DNA of 64,000 nucleotides. Origin: Planosporangium flavigriseum (lineage in GTDB: Bacteria; Actinomycetota; Actinomycetes; Mycobacteriales; Micromonosporaceae). How positions within the stretch are numbered: position 1 is the first letter of the stretch; the number at the start of each line of letters is the position of its first letter. Below the pieces are notes generated by a model. It saw only the letters and a program-made list of their open reading frames with translations, searched no databases and had not been told where the DNA came from. The position numbers were made by a program, and so were the translations under genes. This document shows, one piece after another, positions 19,770 through 27,951 of this stretch. The stretch spans positions 1 to 64,000 of the forward strand of contig NZ_JAATVW010000019.1 in assembly GCF_011947225.1 (NCBI RefSeq), in the 5' to 3' direction.

Positions 19770-20129
19770 TCACAGTTCCCGGCGCGGCGCGGTGAGCTCC
19801 CCACCGGCATCGCCCGTGTTGATCACCTCGCGGGGCTCGAAGAGCAGGATCTCCGTCTCCACCGCGGCGTACGGCTGGTGCTCGACCCCGGCGGGGACGA
19901 CGTAGACCTCCCCTTTCCTGAGCACCACGTCGCCGGCGTCCATCCGGATCGTGAGCTCTCCGTCCAGTACGAGAAAGAACTCATCGGTGTCGGCGTGCTG
20001 GTGGCGGACGAACTCGCCGAGCACCTTGACCAGACGCACGTCGTAGTCGTTGACCGTGGCGACCGTGCGCGGCGACCAGTGCTCGCCGATCAGGGCGAGC
20101 TTCGCAGCGAGATTGATCTCCTTGGACAT
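19770..20129 (-). CDS. Small cupin-domain protein
   Basis: The 119-residue single-domain cupin carries the metal-binding pattern H-x-H-x(n)-E (FVRHQHADTDEFFLVLDGEL) in cupin motif 1 and PAGVEHQPYAAVE in motif 2. It matches small bacterial cupins often annotated as mannose-6-phosphate-isomerase-like or of unknown function. It lies just upstream of dusB and may share its transcript. It is divergent from the XdhC-like gene, only 17 bases apart. Confidence 0.85.
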   Translation of the reverse strand: MSKEINLAAKLALIGEHWSPRTVATVNDYDVRLVKVLGEFVRHQHADTDEFFLVLDGELTIRMDAGDVVLRKGEVYVVPAGVEHQPYAAVETEILLFEPREVINTGDAGGELTAPRREL

Positions 20130-20146
20130 GCCCTTACGCTAGCCGT

Positions 20147-20644
20147 ATGTCGACCGCGCTGCCCGACCCCGCATGCGAGATGGCCCATGGCGCCCCGCCT
20201 CCTTTCGCGGAGACACGCACCCTGGTGGCGGTCTTCGCCTCACCGGTCGCGTCCTACCTGCTGCACTTCGCCCGCGACCTCGGGTACGCGACGGTACTGG
20301 TCGACCCGGCCGACGCTCAGGCTGTTCCCGCCCTCGACCCGTCGTTCGTCGACCCGACGACCGACATCGTCGTCACCGACCACGACCGTCCCGAACTGGG
20401 TTCGGTGCTGCATTTGGCGCTCCGCCTGCCGGCGCGCTGGATCGGCGTGATGGGCAGCCCCCGGCACCCCGCTCCCCACGTCGCGGCGCTGCGTGACCTC
20501 GGCGTCGCCGACACCGACATCGCCCGGATCCACCGGCCGATCGGGCTCAACATCGGCTCACGCACCCCGCCCGAGATCGCCGTGGCGACCCTCGCCGGCC
20601 TGATCGCCGACCGAAACGCCCGCCCCGGCGGGTTCACCTGGTAG
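20147..20644 (+). CDS. XdhC-like Rossmann-domain protein
   Basis: The 165-residue protein contains only the C-terminal NAD-like Rossmann half of XdhC/CoxI proteins: TLVAVFASPVASYLLHFARDLGY, FVDPTTDIVVTDHDRPEL, RWIGVMGSPRHPAPHVAALR and IHRPIGLNIGSRTPPEIAVA. XdhC proteins help insert sulfurated molybdenum cofactor into xanthine dehydrogenase-type enzymes. No molybdoenzyme gene is nearby and the N-terminal CoxI domain is missing, so its role is uncertain. It ends just before tandem repeats. Confidence 0.8.
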   Translation: MSTALPDPACEMAHGAPPPFAETRTLVAVFASPVASYLLHFARDLGYATVLVDPADAQAVPALDPSFVDPTTDIVVTDHDRPELGSVLHLALRLPARWIGVMGSPRHPAPHVAALRDLGVADTDIARIHRPIGLNIGSRTPPEIAVATLAGLIADRNARPGGFTW

Positions 20645-20669
20645 CCGGAGCCCGCCCACTCCACCCACT

Positions 20670-20711
20670 CCGCCCACTCCACACCCCGCTCCGCCCACTC
20701 CACACCCCGCT
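20670..20711. repeat. Two perfect tandem 21-bp repeats
   Basis: Two adjacent identical 21-bp units begin at 20670 and 20691, each starting CCGCCCACTCC and ending ACACCCCGCT. Degenerate partial copies (CCCGCCCACTCCACCCACT) precede them from about 20652. They lie directly after the XdhC-like stop codon and just before the GGGGCACC palindrome. Confidence 0.8.
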
Positions 20712-20716
20712 GCCAA

Positions 20717-20783
20717 AAGGGGCACCTTCTTGCCGCCCCCGCGCCAGAAAGGTGCCCCTCTTAGCGCCTGGCCGCTAAGAGGG
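20717..20783. repeat. GGGGCACC palindrome plus CCTCTTAGCG hairpin (left flank of nuclease gene)
   Basis: AGGGGCACCTT (20718-20728) and AAGGTGCCCCT (20749-20759) form an 11-bp perfect inverted repeat with a 20-base loop. It is followed at once by a second hairpin with an 11-bp stem (20756-20766 and 20773-20783, core CCTCTTAGCG/CGCTAAGAGG, 6-nt loop). The same GGGGCACC core recurs on the other side of the nuclease gene. Confidence 0.8.
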
Positions 20784-20917
20784 TTCCCCTCCCGACCAAC
20801 GGGGTGCCATACCAGATCAACCGCATGCAGGAGCGCTTTTCCACATCCACCCTTGCTACCCACAGCTCGCGGGATAGGGATGGCGACGAACGGGCGACTG
20901 CCGGAATTCTGTCGGCC

Positions 20918-21922
20918 ATGACGATTGCTGTGCCGGGAGCGGCCGCCCCGAAAGTGGATCTCGACCAACTGGTGACAAGACAGCGCGGGATAGTAAGCCG
21001 ACCGCAAGCGCTCGCGGCGGGGCTTGACGACGGGGTGATCCGGCGGGAGCTACGAAACGGCCATTGGCAGCGCCTGCTTCCCGGCATTTATGCGACATTC
21101 AGCGGAGCGGTAACTCTTGAACAGAGGCGCTTGGCCGCCACCTTGTACGCGGGACCGAACGCCCAAATCACCGGATTGGCAGCTCTCGTGTGGCACGGTT
21201 TTCGACATCTGCCCGACGATAAGTGCCTGCATCTGCTCGTTCCGCACTCCACCCGACGCATGTCCCGCGGCTTCGTTCGAGTTCACCGCACGCACCGACT
21301 CGACCCGTACGCACGGGAAAGTAATGGGTACAGCGTCTGTTCAGTCGCCCGGTCGGTCGCCGACGCATGCCGGTACCTGGATGAACTCCGTAGTGTGCAA
21401 GCGATCGTGGCCGAGGCAGTTCAGCGGCGGCTCGTAACGACAGAAGCGCTGCGCCGCGAACTGGAGCTAGCTGGAAAAAGTCGCACCCGACTATTACGCC
21501 AGGCGCTGAGCGACATTTCCGTTGGGGTCCGGTCGGTACCCGAAATTGAGTTCAAGAACGTCCTCGGCCGGAGCCCGCTACTAAAGAGCATCTTGTGGAA
21601 CGCACGGATCGTTACGGACGCCGGAACACCCCTACCCACACCCGACGGCTGGATCGACGAGGCGGGCATTGCGTTGGAGGTGGATTCCCGCGAGTACCAC
21701 CTCAGCCCTGAGCAGTGGCAGAAAACGATGCGCCGGCACAACATACTCACGTCGCACGGTGTCCTCGTCCTACACTTCACGCCCTCAGAGATTCGTAGCC
21801 GCCCTACCCATGTCCGACAGGTGGTCGAGCAGGCGTATCGCGAGCGCATCGCGCAAGGAGCGAGAGGCAGCGCACGGCTCGCCTCCCCTCTTGGTCAAGA
21901 GGGTGCCCCTGTTCCCGCATAG
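20918..21922 (+). CDS. AbiEi-like winged-helix / DUF559-like nuclease fusion protein
   Basis: This is a 334-residue protein. Residues about 14-60 (LDQLVTRQRGIVSRPQALAA, RRELRNGHWQRLLPGIYAT) are an AbiEi-type winged-helix domain, as in type IV antitoxins. Residues about 225-325 resemble the DUF559/Vsr-like PD-(D/E)XK fold, with Asp247 in WIDEAGIALEVDSREYH, Glu254 and Asp256, then RRHNILTSHGVLVLHFTP. ATG 20918 is chosen because the AbiEi fold starts just after it. There is no partner toxin gene. The final codons (EGAPVPA) are encoded by the GGTGCCCCT repeat. Function is unknown; a defence or DNA-cleavage role is inference. Confidence 0.75.
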   Translation: MTIAVPGAAAPKVDLDQLVTRQRGIVSRPQALAAGLDDGVIRRELRNGHWQRLLPGIYATFSGAVTLEQRRLAATLYAGPNAQITGLAALVWHGFRHLPDDKCLHLLVPHSTRRMSRGFVRVHRTHRLDPYARESNGYSVCSVARSVADACRYLDELRSVQAIVAEAVQRRLVTTEALRRELELAGKSRTRLLRQALSDISVGVRSVPEIEFKNVLGRSPLLKSILWNARIVTDAGTPLPTPDGWIDEAGIALEVDSREYHLSPEQWQKTMRRHNILTSHGVLVLHFTPSEIRSRPTHVRQVVEQAYRERIAQGARGSARLASPLGQEGAPVPA

Positions 21923-22060
21923 GCGGCTACAGGGGCACCCTTTTGGCGAAAGGCGCGCAGTAGGGGCACCCTTTTGGCGAAAGGCGCGCAGCAGGGGCAC
22001 CCTTTTGGCGAAAGGCGCAGCCGGGGCACCCTCCTGGCGAATAGCGCGAATAGGGCGCCC
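21901..22060. repeat. GGGGCACC inverted repeat and ~31-bp tandem array (right flank of nuclease gene)
   Basis: GGGTGCCCCTG (21901-21911) and CAGGGGCACCC (21930-21940) form an 11-bp perfect inverted repeat spanning the nuclease stop codon. From 21931 a unit beginning AGGGGCACCCTTTTGGCGAA repeats at 21931, 21962 and 21993 (period 31) with almost no change. Degenerate units follow at about 22022 and 22051. The array fills the space to the glyS stop codon. Confidence 0.85.
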
Positions 22061-22073
22061 TCCACCAACAAGC

Positions 22074-23453
22074 TCAGCAGCCGGGCAGGCGCTCCAGCAG
22101 GTAACGCTCGACGTTGTCCAGGGAGACCCGCTCCTGCGTCATCGTGTCCCGGTCGCGCACCGTGACGGCGTTGTCCTCGAGCGTCTCGAAGTCGACGGTC
22201 ACACAGAACGGGGTGCCGATCTCGTCCTGGCGCCGGTAGCGGCGGCCGATCGCCTGCGAGTCGTCGAACTCCACGACCCAGCGCTTGCGCAGGTCAGCGG
22301 CGAGCCCGCGCGCCTTCGGCGAGAGGTCGGGGTTGCGCGACAGCGGCAGCACGGCCACCTTGATCGGCGCGAGCCGCGGGTCGAAGCGCATCACCGTGCG
22401 CTTGTCGATGCCGCCCTTGGTGTTGGGCGCGGTGTCCTCGTCGTACGCCTCGAGCAAGAACGCGAGCACCGCCCGGGTCAGACCGGCGGCCGGCTCGATC
22501 ACGTACGGGAACCAGCGCTCGCCCTTCTCCTGGTCGAAGTAGGACAGGTCGACCCCGGAGTTCTTGGAGTGCGTCCGCAGGTCGAAGTCGGTGCGGTTGG
22601 CCACACCCTCCAACTCGGAATACTCGCTGCCACCGAAGCGGAACCGGTACTCGATGTCGACCGTGCGCTTCGAGTAGTGCGAGAGCTTCTCCTTGGGGTG
22701 CTCGAAGAGGCGCATGTTCTCCTCGGACAGGCCGAGGTCGCGGTACCAGTTCCAGCGCTCGGTCAGCCAGTACTCGTGCCACTTCTCGTCAGTGCCGGGC
22801 TCGACGAAGAACTCCATCTCCATCTGCTCGAACTCACGCGTACGGAAGATGAAGTTGCCCGGGGTGATCTCGTTACGGAAGCTCTTGCCCACCTGGGCGA
22901 TGCCGAACGGCGGCTTCTTGCGCGCCGAGGTCTCGACGTTCTTGTAGTTGACGAAGATGCCCTGAGCGGTCTCGGGCCGCAGGTAGTGCAGGCCCTCCTC
23001 GCTCTCCACCGGGCCGAGGAAGGTCTTCATCAAGCCGTTGAACATCCGCGGCGGGGTGAAGGTGCCCTTGTTGCCGCAGTTGGGGCAGTTGATCTCACTG
23101 AGGTCCGCCGGCGGCCGGCCATGCTTGGAGGCGAACGCCTCCTCCAGGTGGTCGGCCCGGAAGCGCTTGTGGCAGGACTGGCACTCGGTCAGCGGGTCGA
23201 CGAACTCGTCGACGTGGCCGGACGCGACCCAGACCTGGCGGGACAGGATGACGGCCGAGTCGAGGCCGACGATGTCGTCGCGCTGCTGGACCATGGTCTT
23301 CCACCACTGGCGGCGGACGTTGTCCTTGAGCTCGACGCCGAGCGGTCCGTAGTCCCAGGCAGAGCGGGTGCCGCCGTAGATCTCGCTGGACGGGTAGACG
23401 AAACCGCGGCGCTTGGCGAGGCTGACAACGGATTCGATGCGATCGGCGGCCAT
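22074..23453 (-). CDS. glyS: Glycyl-tRNA synthetase (dimeric type)
   Basis: This enzyme charges tRNA-Gly. The 459-residue length and single-chain class II architecture match the alpha2 GlyRS used by Actinobacteria. Visible elements are the N-terminal [22 protein letters not shown], an insertion with CQSCHKRF and CPNCGNKG cysteine pairs, motif 2-type [21 protein letters not shown], motif 3-type [17 protein letters not shown], and a C-terminal anticodon-binding domain ([12 protein letters not shown]). The ATG is preceded by AGGAGG at 8-10 bases. About 290 bases upstream (23454-23746) hold only a perfect 8-bp-stem hairpin (GGTCTGCT/AGCAGACC, 23639-23658). Confidence 0.95.
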   Translation of the reverse strand: MAADRIESVVSLAKRRGFVYPSSEIYGGTRSAWDYGPLGVELKDNVRRQWWKTMVQQRDDIVGLDSAVILSRQVWVASGHVDEFVDPLTECQSCHKRFRADHLEEAFASKHGRPPADLSEINCPNCGNKGTFTPPRMFNGLMKTFLGPVESEEGLHYLRPETAQGIFVNYKNVETSARKKPPFGIAQVGKSFRNEITPGNFIFRTREFEQMEMEFFVEPGTDEKWHEYWLTERWNWYRDLGLSEENMRLFEHPKEKLSHYSKRTVDIEYRFRFGGSEYSELEGVANRTDFDLRTHSKNSGVDLSYFDQEKGERWFPYVIEPAAGLTRAVLAFLLEAYDEDTAPNTKGGIDKRTVMRFDPRLAPIKVAVLPLSRNPDLSPKARGLAADLRKRWVVEFDDSQAIGRRYRRQDEIGTPFCVTVDFETLEDNAVTVRDRDTMTQERVSLDNVERYLLERLPGC

Positions 23454-23746
23454 GGAAAGAATTCCTCCTACGAACGTCGGGTGCGACGTGCGGCTTGTGC
23501 CGGTCGACCCGAGGCTCGCCGGCTGGCTGTCGGCGGTTGTTCCGGGCCACCAGGCGAAGCCCCGCGGACCGGAATGACCGAAGACCAGACTGAGCGACAG
23601 AGCAAAAGTGACACCCTGAACCCAGCCAGTCAGTCACGGTCTGCTGCTGAGCAGACCAGGAGACCGGTCAAGCGTACGGCTACCACCGCCGGCCAGCACA
23701 AAGATTAACGCGCGCGCAATGATCGGCTCTCGCTGCCCCCGGCGGA

Positions 23747-24286
23747 TCAGATGCCCTTGCAGATACGTAGCTCCTGGTCCCCGGACTCCTGGCTCAGTTC
23801 GAAGGAGCGCCGTATCGTCGCGCCGTTGGAGTACGTGATGTCCGCCGGTACGACGATCGCGTTGCCGATCTGCGGCTGATCGACCACGTAACTCGTGATC
23901 CCGGGTCGCGCCTCCTGCTGCGCCGCGAACTCGGTCGAGGTGATCTTCCGCTTCAGGCTGGAGCACACGTACCCGTAGGCGGTCTCGTAGTCGCCGGTCT
24001 CCACCGCGTCGAGGTAGTCGTGTACGACCTGGGTGGCCTGCGTCTCGACCTGCTTGTTGGCGCCGACCACGAGAATCCCGAAGCCGGCGAGTCCACCGAT
24101 ACAGCAGAGGACGAGGGCGAGCGCGCCGACGCCGAGACCGATCCACAGCCCGCGCCGGTTCCGGTCGGTGGGCGGTGCCGTGAAGGGCGGCGTGACACCG
24201 GGCCCCGGCGGCGGCGCCGGCACGCCGGGCGACCCCGCGTCAACCGGGGACGGGGTGCCGGACTCGCCGGGTGTGTTCATGGTCAT
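23747..24286 (-). CDS. Hypothetical single-pass protein with DUF4878-like domain
   Basis: The 179-residue protein has a proline-rich cytoplasmic N-terminus (about 1-40, GVPAPPPGPGVTPPFTAPP) and a transmembrane helix (about 46-70, containing CCIGGLAGFGILVVG). The extracellular part resembles the NTF2-like/DUF4878 fold (VVHDYLDAVETGDYETAYGYVC, EARPGITSYVVDQPQIG). This layout is frequent in Actinobacteria, and the function is unknown. Its ATG overlaps the stop of the monooxygenase-like gene (ATGA). The perfect hairpin at 23639-23658 lies downstream and may terminate the transcript. Confidence 0.7.
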   Translation of the reverse strand: MTMNTPGESGTPSPVDAGSPGVPAPPPGPGVTPPFTAPPTDRNRRGLWIGLGVGALALVLCCIGGLAGFGILVVGANKQVETQATQVVHDYLDAVETGDYETAYGYVCSSLKRKITSTEFAAQQEARPGITSYVVDQPQIGNAIVVPADITYSNGATIRRSFELSQESGDQELRICKGI

Positions 24287-24636
24287 GATCGTAGTGCGGG
24301 GCCGTCGGCGCGGTCGCTACCGCCGACCACCACCTGGCCACCGGGCTCGGCCGCGGCGAGCACCTCGTACGCCGACGGCTCGTCGAGCGCCTCGGCGAGC
24401 AGTGGCGTGGCGTGCAGTTTCACCTCGTACGACGACAGCGCCCGCCGGTACGCCCCGACGGATTCCCACCCGGTGACCATGGACCATGTCTCAGGCTCGT
24501 CGATGGCCCGGCCGAGTTGACCGCTCACATACCCCGGGCGGGCCGCGAGAGCGGCGAGCGCAGTATGGGCGCGTTCCCGGAACGAATCGGGGTCGGTCAC
24601 TACGAACCTGGTCACCACCAGCACTGCCGCCTCCAT
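24283..24636 (-). CDS. Antibiotic-biosynthesis-monooxygenase-like (ABM) small protein
   Basis: The 117-residue protein from ATG 24636 shows the ferredoxin-like ABM dimer fold: VLVVTRFVVTDPDSFRERAHTAL, RPGYVSGQLGRAIDEPETW and SMVTGWESVGAYRRALSSYEVKL. ABM-fold proteins include quinone-forming monooxygenases, haem-degrading enzymes and non-enzymatic members, so no reaction is assigned. The ORF could extend to 24876, but ATG 24636 is where family similarity begins. It is coupled to the next gene by ATGA and is divergent from the small membrane protein at 24680. Confidence 0.8.
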   Translation of the reverse strand: MEAAVLVVTRFVVTDPDSFRERAHTALAALAARPGYVSGQLGRAIDEPETWSMVTGWESVGAYRRALSSYEVKLHATPLLAEALDEPSAYEVLAAAEPGGQVVVGGSDRADGPALRS

Positions 24637-24679
24637 GCGGGAAAGTAAGGTACGACATCGAGGATACGGAGGTGCGATC

Positions 24680-24940
24680 GTGGCATCGCGTGGCACACAG
24701 GTGTTACTGGCGCGCCTCAGCCAGCTGAATCCAACGACGGTGTTCCTCGCCACTGCGGCGCTGGTCCTCGCCGGCCTGCTGGCGCCCCGCCCGTTCGGCG
24801 GGATCCTGCTGCTGGCGCTCGCCGCGACACTGGCCGCCGTCCTGTCGGTCACCTGGAGCCTGCGCCCGCCGCACATCCGCGCGAGCCGCGTGGCGATCCT
24901 CGCTCTGCTGGTGATCCTCGGGGTCTCCCGCCTGATCTGA
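24680..24940 (+). CDS. Small membrane protein (DUF6703-like)
   Basis: The GTG at 24680 has a good GGAGGTG site 6-12 bases upstream. The 86-residue product contains three hydrophobic stretches (TTVFLATAALVLAGLLAPR, GGILLLALAATLAAVLSVTW, RVAILALLVILGVSRLI), so it is an integral membrane protein. It matches small actinobacterial proteins near glyS/zur loci that have no known function. Confidence 0.7.
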   Translation: MASRGTQVLLARLSQLNPTTVFLATAALVLAGLLAPRPFGGILLLALAATLAAVLSVTWSLRPPHIRASRVAILALLVILGVSRLI

Positions 24941-24980
24941 GGGCACGAGCATGAAGCACCGAGCTGGACAGATGCGTTTT

Positions 24981-24995
24981 TGACAATGATTGTCG
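24981..24995 (+). promoter_or_regulatory. Zur-box-like operator upstream of znuA
   Basis: TGACAATGATTGTCG is a near-perfect 7-1-7 palindrome, 20 bases before the znuA ATG. It matches the actinobacterial Zur consensus TGAnAATnATTnTCA closely. The zur gene itself lies four genes downstream, so zinc-dependent repression of znuACB is the expected regulation. Confidence 0.8.
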
Positions 24996-25015
24996 TTAGC
25001 CGTCACAGTGGTGTC

Positions 25016-25939
25016 ATGATTCGCTCTCGCCCGGCCTCTCTCGCCGCAACGGCCGCGATGGCCACCCTGACCTGCCTCCTCACTGCCTGCGGCACCGGAT
25101 CCTCAGCGGGTGCCAGCGGCAGCGGATCCGACGGCAAGAAGCAGGTGACCGTCGCCTTCTACCCGCTGCAGTTCGTCACGGAACAGGTCGGTGGCGACCG
25201 GGTCCAGGTAACAAACCTGGTTAAGCCGGGCGCAGAGCCGCACGACCTGGAGCTTCAGCCCAAGCAGGTGGCCGACCTCGGCAAGGCCGATCTCGTGGTC
25301 TACCTGCGTGGCTTCCAGCCCGCGGTCGACGACGCCGTGGATCAGCGGGCCAAGCAGAACTCGTTCGACGCGGCCGCCGTGCAGTCCCTGCAGGACGCGC
25401 CTGCGGGTGGCGAGGATCACGGCAAGGACGCGCACATCTGGCTGGACCCGACCCGTCTCGCCGCCGTCGCGGACAAGGTCGCCGACCGGCTGGCGATGAT
25501 CGACTCGGCGCACGCCGCCGACTACCGCTCCCGCGCCTCCACCCTGCGCACGAAGCTGGAAGCGCTCGACAAGGAGTACACAACGGGCCTCGCTCAGTGC
25601 CAGCGACGCGAGATCGTGACGAGCCACGCCGCGTTCGGTTACCTCGCGTCGCGCTACAAGCTCACCCAGATCCCGATCACCGGACTCAACCCGGAGGAGG
25701 AGCCGAAGCCGCAGCACCTGACGGCGGTGGCCAACCAGGCGCGGCATTACAAGGCCACCACGATCTTCTTCGAGACGCTGGTCAGCCCCAAGGTCGCCGA
25801 GACCGTCGCCAAAGAGGTAGGCGCGAAGACGGAGGTGCTCGACCCGATAGAGGGCATCGAGGAGGGTTCCTCGGAGGACTATGTTTCAGTAATGCGTTCC
25901 AACCTGACCAAACTGCGTCCAGCCCTAGGCTGCTCGTGA
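25016..25939 (+). CDS. znuA: Zinc ABC transporter substrate-binding lipoprotein
   Basis: This 307-residue cluster A-I metal-binding protein has a signal peptide ending in the lipobox LLTAC (Cys25). Probable metal ligands are the His in AEPHDLELQP, the His in KDAHIWLDP and the His in VTSHAAFGYL. The usual long His/Asp loop between the first two is reduced to GGEDHGKDAH. It would capture Zn2+ outside the membrane for ZnuBC. ATG 25016 is the start, because an upstream ATG (24980) overlaps the Zur box. Its stop overlaps the znuC start (GTGA). Confidence 0.92.
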   Translation: MIRSRPASLAATAAMATLTCLLTACGTGSSAGASGSGSDGKKQVTVAFYPLQFVTEQVGGDRVQVTNLVKPGAEPHDLELQPKQVADLGKADLVVYLRGFQPAVDDAVDQRAKQNSFDAAAVQSLQDAPAGGEDHGKDAHIWLDPTRLAAVADKVADRLAMIDSAHAADYRSRASTLRTKLEALDKEYTTGLAQCQRREIVTSHAAFGYLASRYKLTQIPITGLNPEEEPKPQHLTAVANQARHYKATTIFFETLVSPKVAETVAKEVGAKTEVLDPIEGIEEGSSEDYVSVMRSNLTKLRPALGCS

Positions 25940-26706
25940 CCCTGCCCCATCCCGTCGTCGCCGTCGACGACCTCGTGGTCGTCTACGGCGGCCGCCCGGT
26001 ACTGCGTAGCGTCACGCTCCACGTGGCGGCCGGCGACGTCGTCGCGATCCTCGGCGCCAACGGCTCCGGCAAGTCCACCCTGATCAGAGCCGTCCTGGGC
26101 CTGCTCCCCCCGCGGCAGGGTGAGGTGCGGCTGTTCGGCACGCCGCTGCGCCGGTTCCGGGACTGGCGCCGCGTCGGATACGTCCCGCAGCGCCTCGACG
26201 CGAGCGGCGGCGTGCCCGCGACCGTCCACGAGGTCGTCGCGTCGGGCCGGCTGGCCCGGCGCGGCTTCCTGCGCCCGAACCGGCAGGCCGACCGCGACGC
26301 GGTCGCCGCCGCGCTGGCCGACGTGGGCCTCACCGACCGGGCAGGCGATGCGGTGGGCACCCTGTCGGGTGGGCAGCAGCAGCGGGTACTGATCGCGCGG
26401 GCCCTGGCCGGCGCGCCGGACCTGCTCATCCTCGACGAGCCGACCGCCGGTGTCGACGCCGCCAGCCAGGAGTCGTTCGCGGTGACGCTCCGGCGGTTCG
26501 TGGGCCGCGGCGGCACGGTGCTGCTGGTCGCGCACGAACTCGGTCCGCTCGCGCCCCTCATCGGTCGCGCCGTGGTCGTACACCACGGCGAGATCGTCCA
26601 CGACGGCGCCGTGCCCGAACCGGCCGGCCACCACGCCGACCCCGACCACGAGCACGTCCATCCACACGCGCCGTACGACCTGCCGGGACTGTGGGGCACC
26701 CCGTGA
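25936..26706 (+). CDS. znuC: Zinc ABC transporter ATPase with His-rich tail
   Basis: The 256-residue ATPase has Walker A GANGSGKST, signature LSGGQQQRVLIARAL and Walker B with D-loop LLILDEPTAGVDAAS. The last ~25 residues contain GHHADPDHEHVHPHAPYD, a histidine-rich cytoplasmic tail that could bind zinc. GTG 25936 overlaps the znuA stop, and the gene's own stop overlaps the GTG of znuB, so the three genes are translationally coupled. Confidence 0.92.
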   Translation: MTLPHPVVAVDDLVVVYGGRPVLRSVTLHVAAGDVVAILGANGSGKSTLIRAVLGLLPPRQGEVRLFGTPLRRFRDWRRVGYVPQRLDASGGVPATVHEVVASGRLARRGFLRPNRQADRDAVAAALADVGLTDRAGDAVGTLSGGQQQRVLIARALAGAPDLLILDEPTAGVDAASQESFAVTLRRFVGRGGTVLLVAHELGPLAPLIGRAVVVHHGEIVHDGAVPEPAGHHADPDHEHVHPHAPYDLPGLWGTP

Positions 26707-27605
26707 ACCTCTTCGCCTACGACTACATGGTCCGCGCCCTCATCGGGGCGACGATCATCGGCCTGGCCGCGCCGGCCATCGGCATCTACCTCGTGCAGCG
26801 CCGGCTGTCGCTGATCGGCGACGGCCTCGGCCACGTGGCGCTCACCGGCGTCGGCCTGGGCCTGCTCACCCAGCATTCCCCCGTTTGGACCGCCGTTGTC
26901 GTCGCCGTTCTCGGCGCGGTCGCCGTCGAACTGGTACGCGAGCGCGGCAAGGCCTCCGGCGACGTCGCCCTCGCGATCCTGTTCTACGGCGGCATCTCCG
27001 GCGGTGTGGTGCTCACCAACCTGTCAGCGTCCAAGAGCAGCCGCAGCCTCGTGTCGTACCTGTTCGGCACGCCCCTGACCACCTCGGCCCAGGACCTGGT
27101 CGTGGTCGGCATCCTCGGTGCGGTCGCCCTCACGGTCGCGCTGCTGCTTCGCCCCTGGCTGTTCGCCGTCTCCCACGACGAGGAGTTCGCGCGGGTGACC
27201 GGACTGCCCATCCGGCTGCTCAACCTCACGCTCGCGGTCACCACGGCGGTGACCGTGACGGCCGCGATGCGTACGGTCGGGCTGCTGCTGGTGAGCGCCC
27301 TGATGGTCGTACCGGTGGCGACCGCGCAGCAGATCACCCGCGGTTTCCGGGCGACCATGTACCTCGCGATGGCTCTCGGCGTCAGCGCCTCGGTGGCCGG
27401 CATCGGGGTGTCCTGGCAGGCCGACAGCGCCACCGGGGCGACGATCGTGCTCCTGTCCATCGTGGCCTTCGTCGTGGTGACCGTCGGGGCCGGCGCGGCC
27501 CGCCGGGTCCGCGCGGGCAGACCGTCCTCGGCGCGCCGGCCGCAGGATGGCGCCACGCCCGACGACGCGGCCGCCGAACCGCACGAGGTTGTACTGGGCC
27601 GCTGA
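26703..27605 (+). CDS. znuB: Zinc ABC transporter permease
   Basis: This 300-residue ABC-3 family permease has about eight to nine membrane spans. Typical segments are YLVQRRLSLIGDGLGHVALTGVGLG near the N-terminus and TVGLLLVSALMVVPVATAQQI towards the C-terminus. GTG 26703 overlaps the znuC stop (GTGA); an upstream ATG (26691) is possible. The C-terminal tail is polar and alanine-rich. It works with ZnuA and ZnuC to import Zn2+. Confidence 0.92.
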   Translation: MNLFAYDYMVRALIGATIIGLAAPAIGIYLVQRRLSLIGDGLGHVALTGVGLGLLTQHSPVWTAVVVAVLGAVAVELVRERGKASGDVALAILFYGGISGGVVLTNLSASKSSRSLVSYLFGTPLTTSAQDLVVVGILGAVALTVALLLRPWLFAVSHDEEFARVTGLPIRLLNLTLAVTTAVTVTAAMRTVGLLLVSALMVVPVATAQQITRGFRATMYLAMALGVSASVAGIGVSWQADSATGATIVLLSIVAFVVVTVGAGAARRVRAGRPSSARRPQDGATPDDAAAEPHEVVLGR

Positions 27606-27609
27606 TACC

Positions 27610-27951
27610 GTGGCGCACGTGACAACGGACGGGTACGAGGCCGCGGGCGAACTGCTCCGCGCCCTCGCCGCGCCGCTACGCATCGGGATCGTGACCGAGT
27701 TGGCCGCGGGCCCTCGCTGCGTCCATGAACTGGTCGACACCCTCGGAGCGGCGCAGCCCCTGGTCTCCCAGCACCTGCGCGTGCTGCGCGGCGCCGGGAT
27801 CGTGCGGGGCCTGCGCCGGGGCCGCGAGATCACCTACTCGTTGACCGACGAGCACGTGGCACACATCGTCGCCGACGCCATCAGCCACAGCCGGGAGACC
27901 CGCGACGAGGCCGACCGGGAGGCGTATGAGGCCCAACGGGAGGCGCTATGA
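27610..27951 (+). CDS. ArsR/SmtB-family zinc-sensing repressor
   Basis: The 113-residue winged-helix repressor reads LLRALAAPLRIGIVTELAAG, the recognition region is AAQPLVSQHLRVLRGAG and the wing is REITYSLTDEH. The last helix contains D-x-H-(10)-H-x-x-E (DEHVAHIVADAISHSRE). This reproduces the spacing of the SmtB alpha-5 zinc site (Asp104, His106, His117, Glu120). GTG 27610 or GTG 27619 may be the start. It overlaps zur (ATGA), giving the same smtB-zur order as M. tuberculosis Rv2358-Rv2359. Confidence 0.85.
   Translation: MAHVTTDGYEAAGELLRALAAPLRIGIVTELAAGPRCVHELVDTLGAAQPLVSQHLRVLRGAGIVRGLRRGREITYSLTDEHVAHIVADAISHSRETRDEADREAYEAQREAL

Noticed and set aside
21931-22060. A CRISPR array
   Set aside because: Units are contiguous ~31-bp tandem repeats without unique spacers, and no cas genes are present.
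23454-23746. A T-box leader upstream of glyS
   Set aside because: A GGTCCGCGG stretch recalls the T-box core, but there is no recognisable specifier loop or intact TGGNACCGCG element, and actinobacterial glyS genes are not known for T-boxes.
25597-25935. An N-terminal extension of znuC from 25597
   Set aside because: It overlaps the conserved end of znuA in another frame, and the coupled GTG at 25936 fits the ABC ATPase start.
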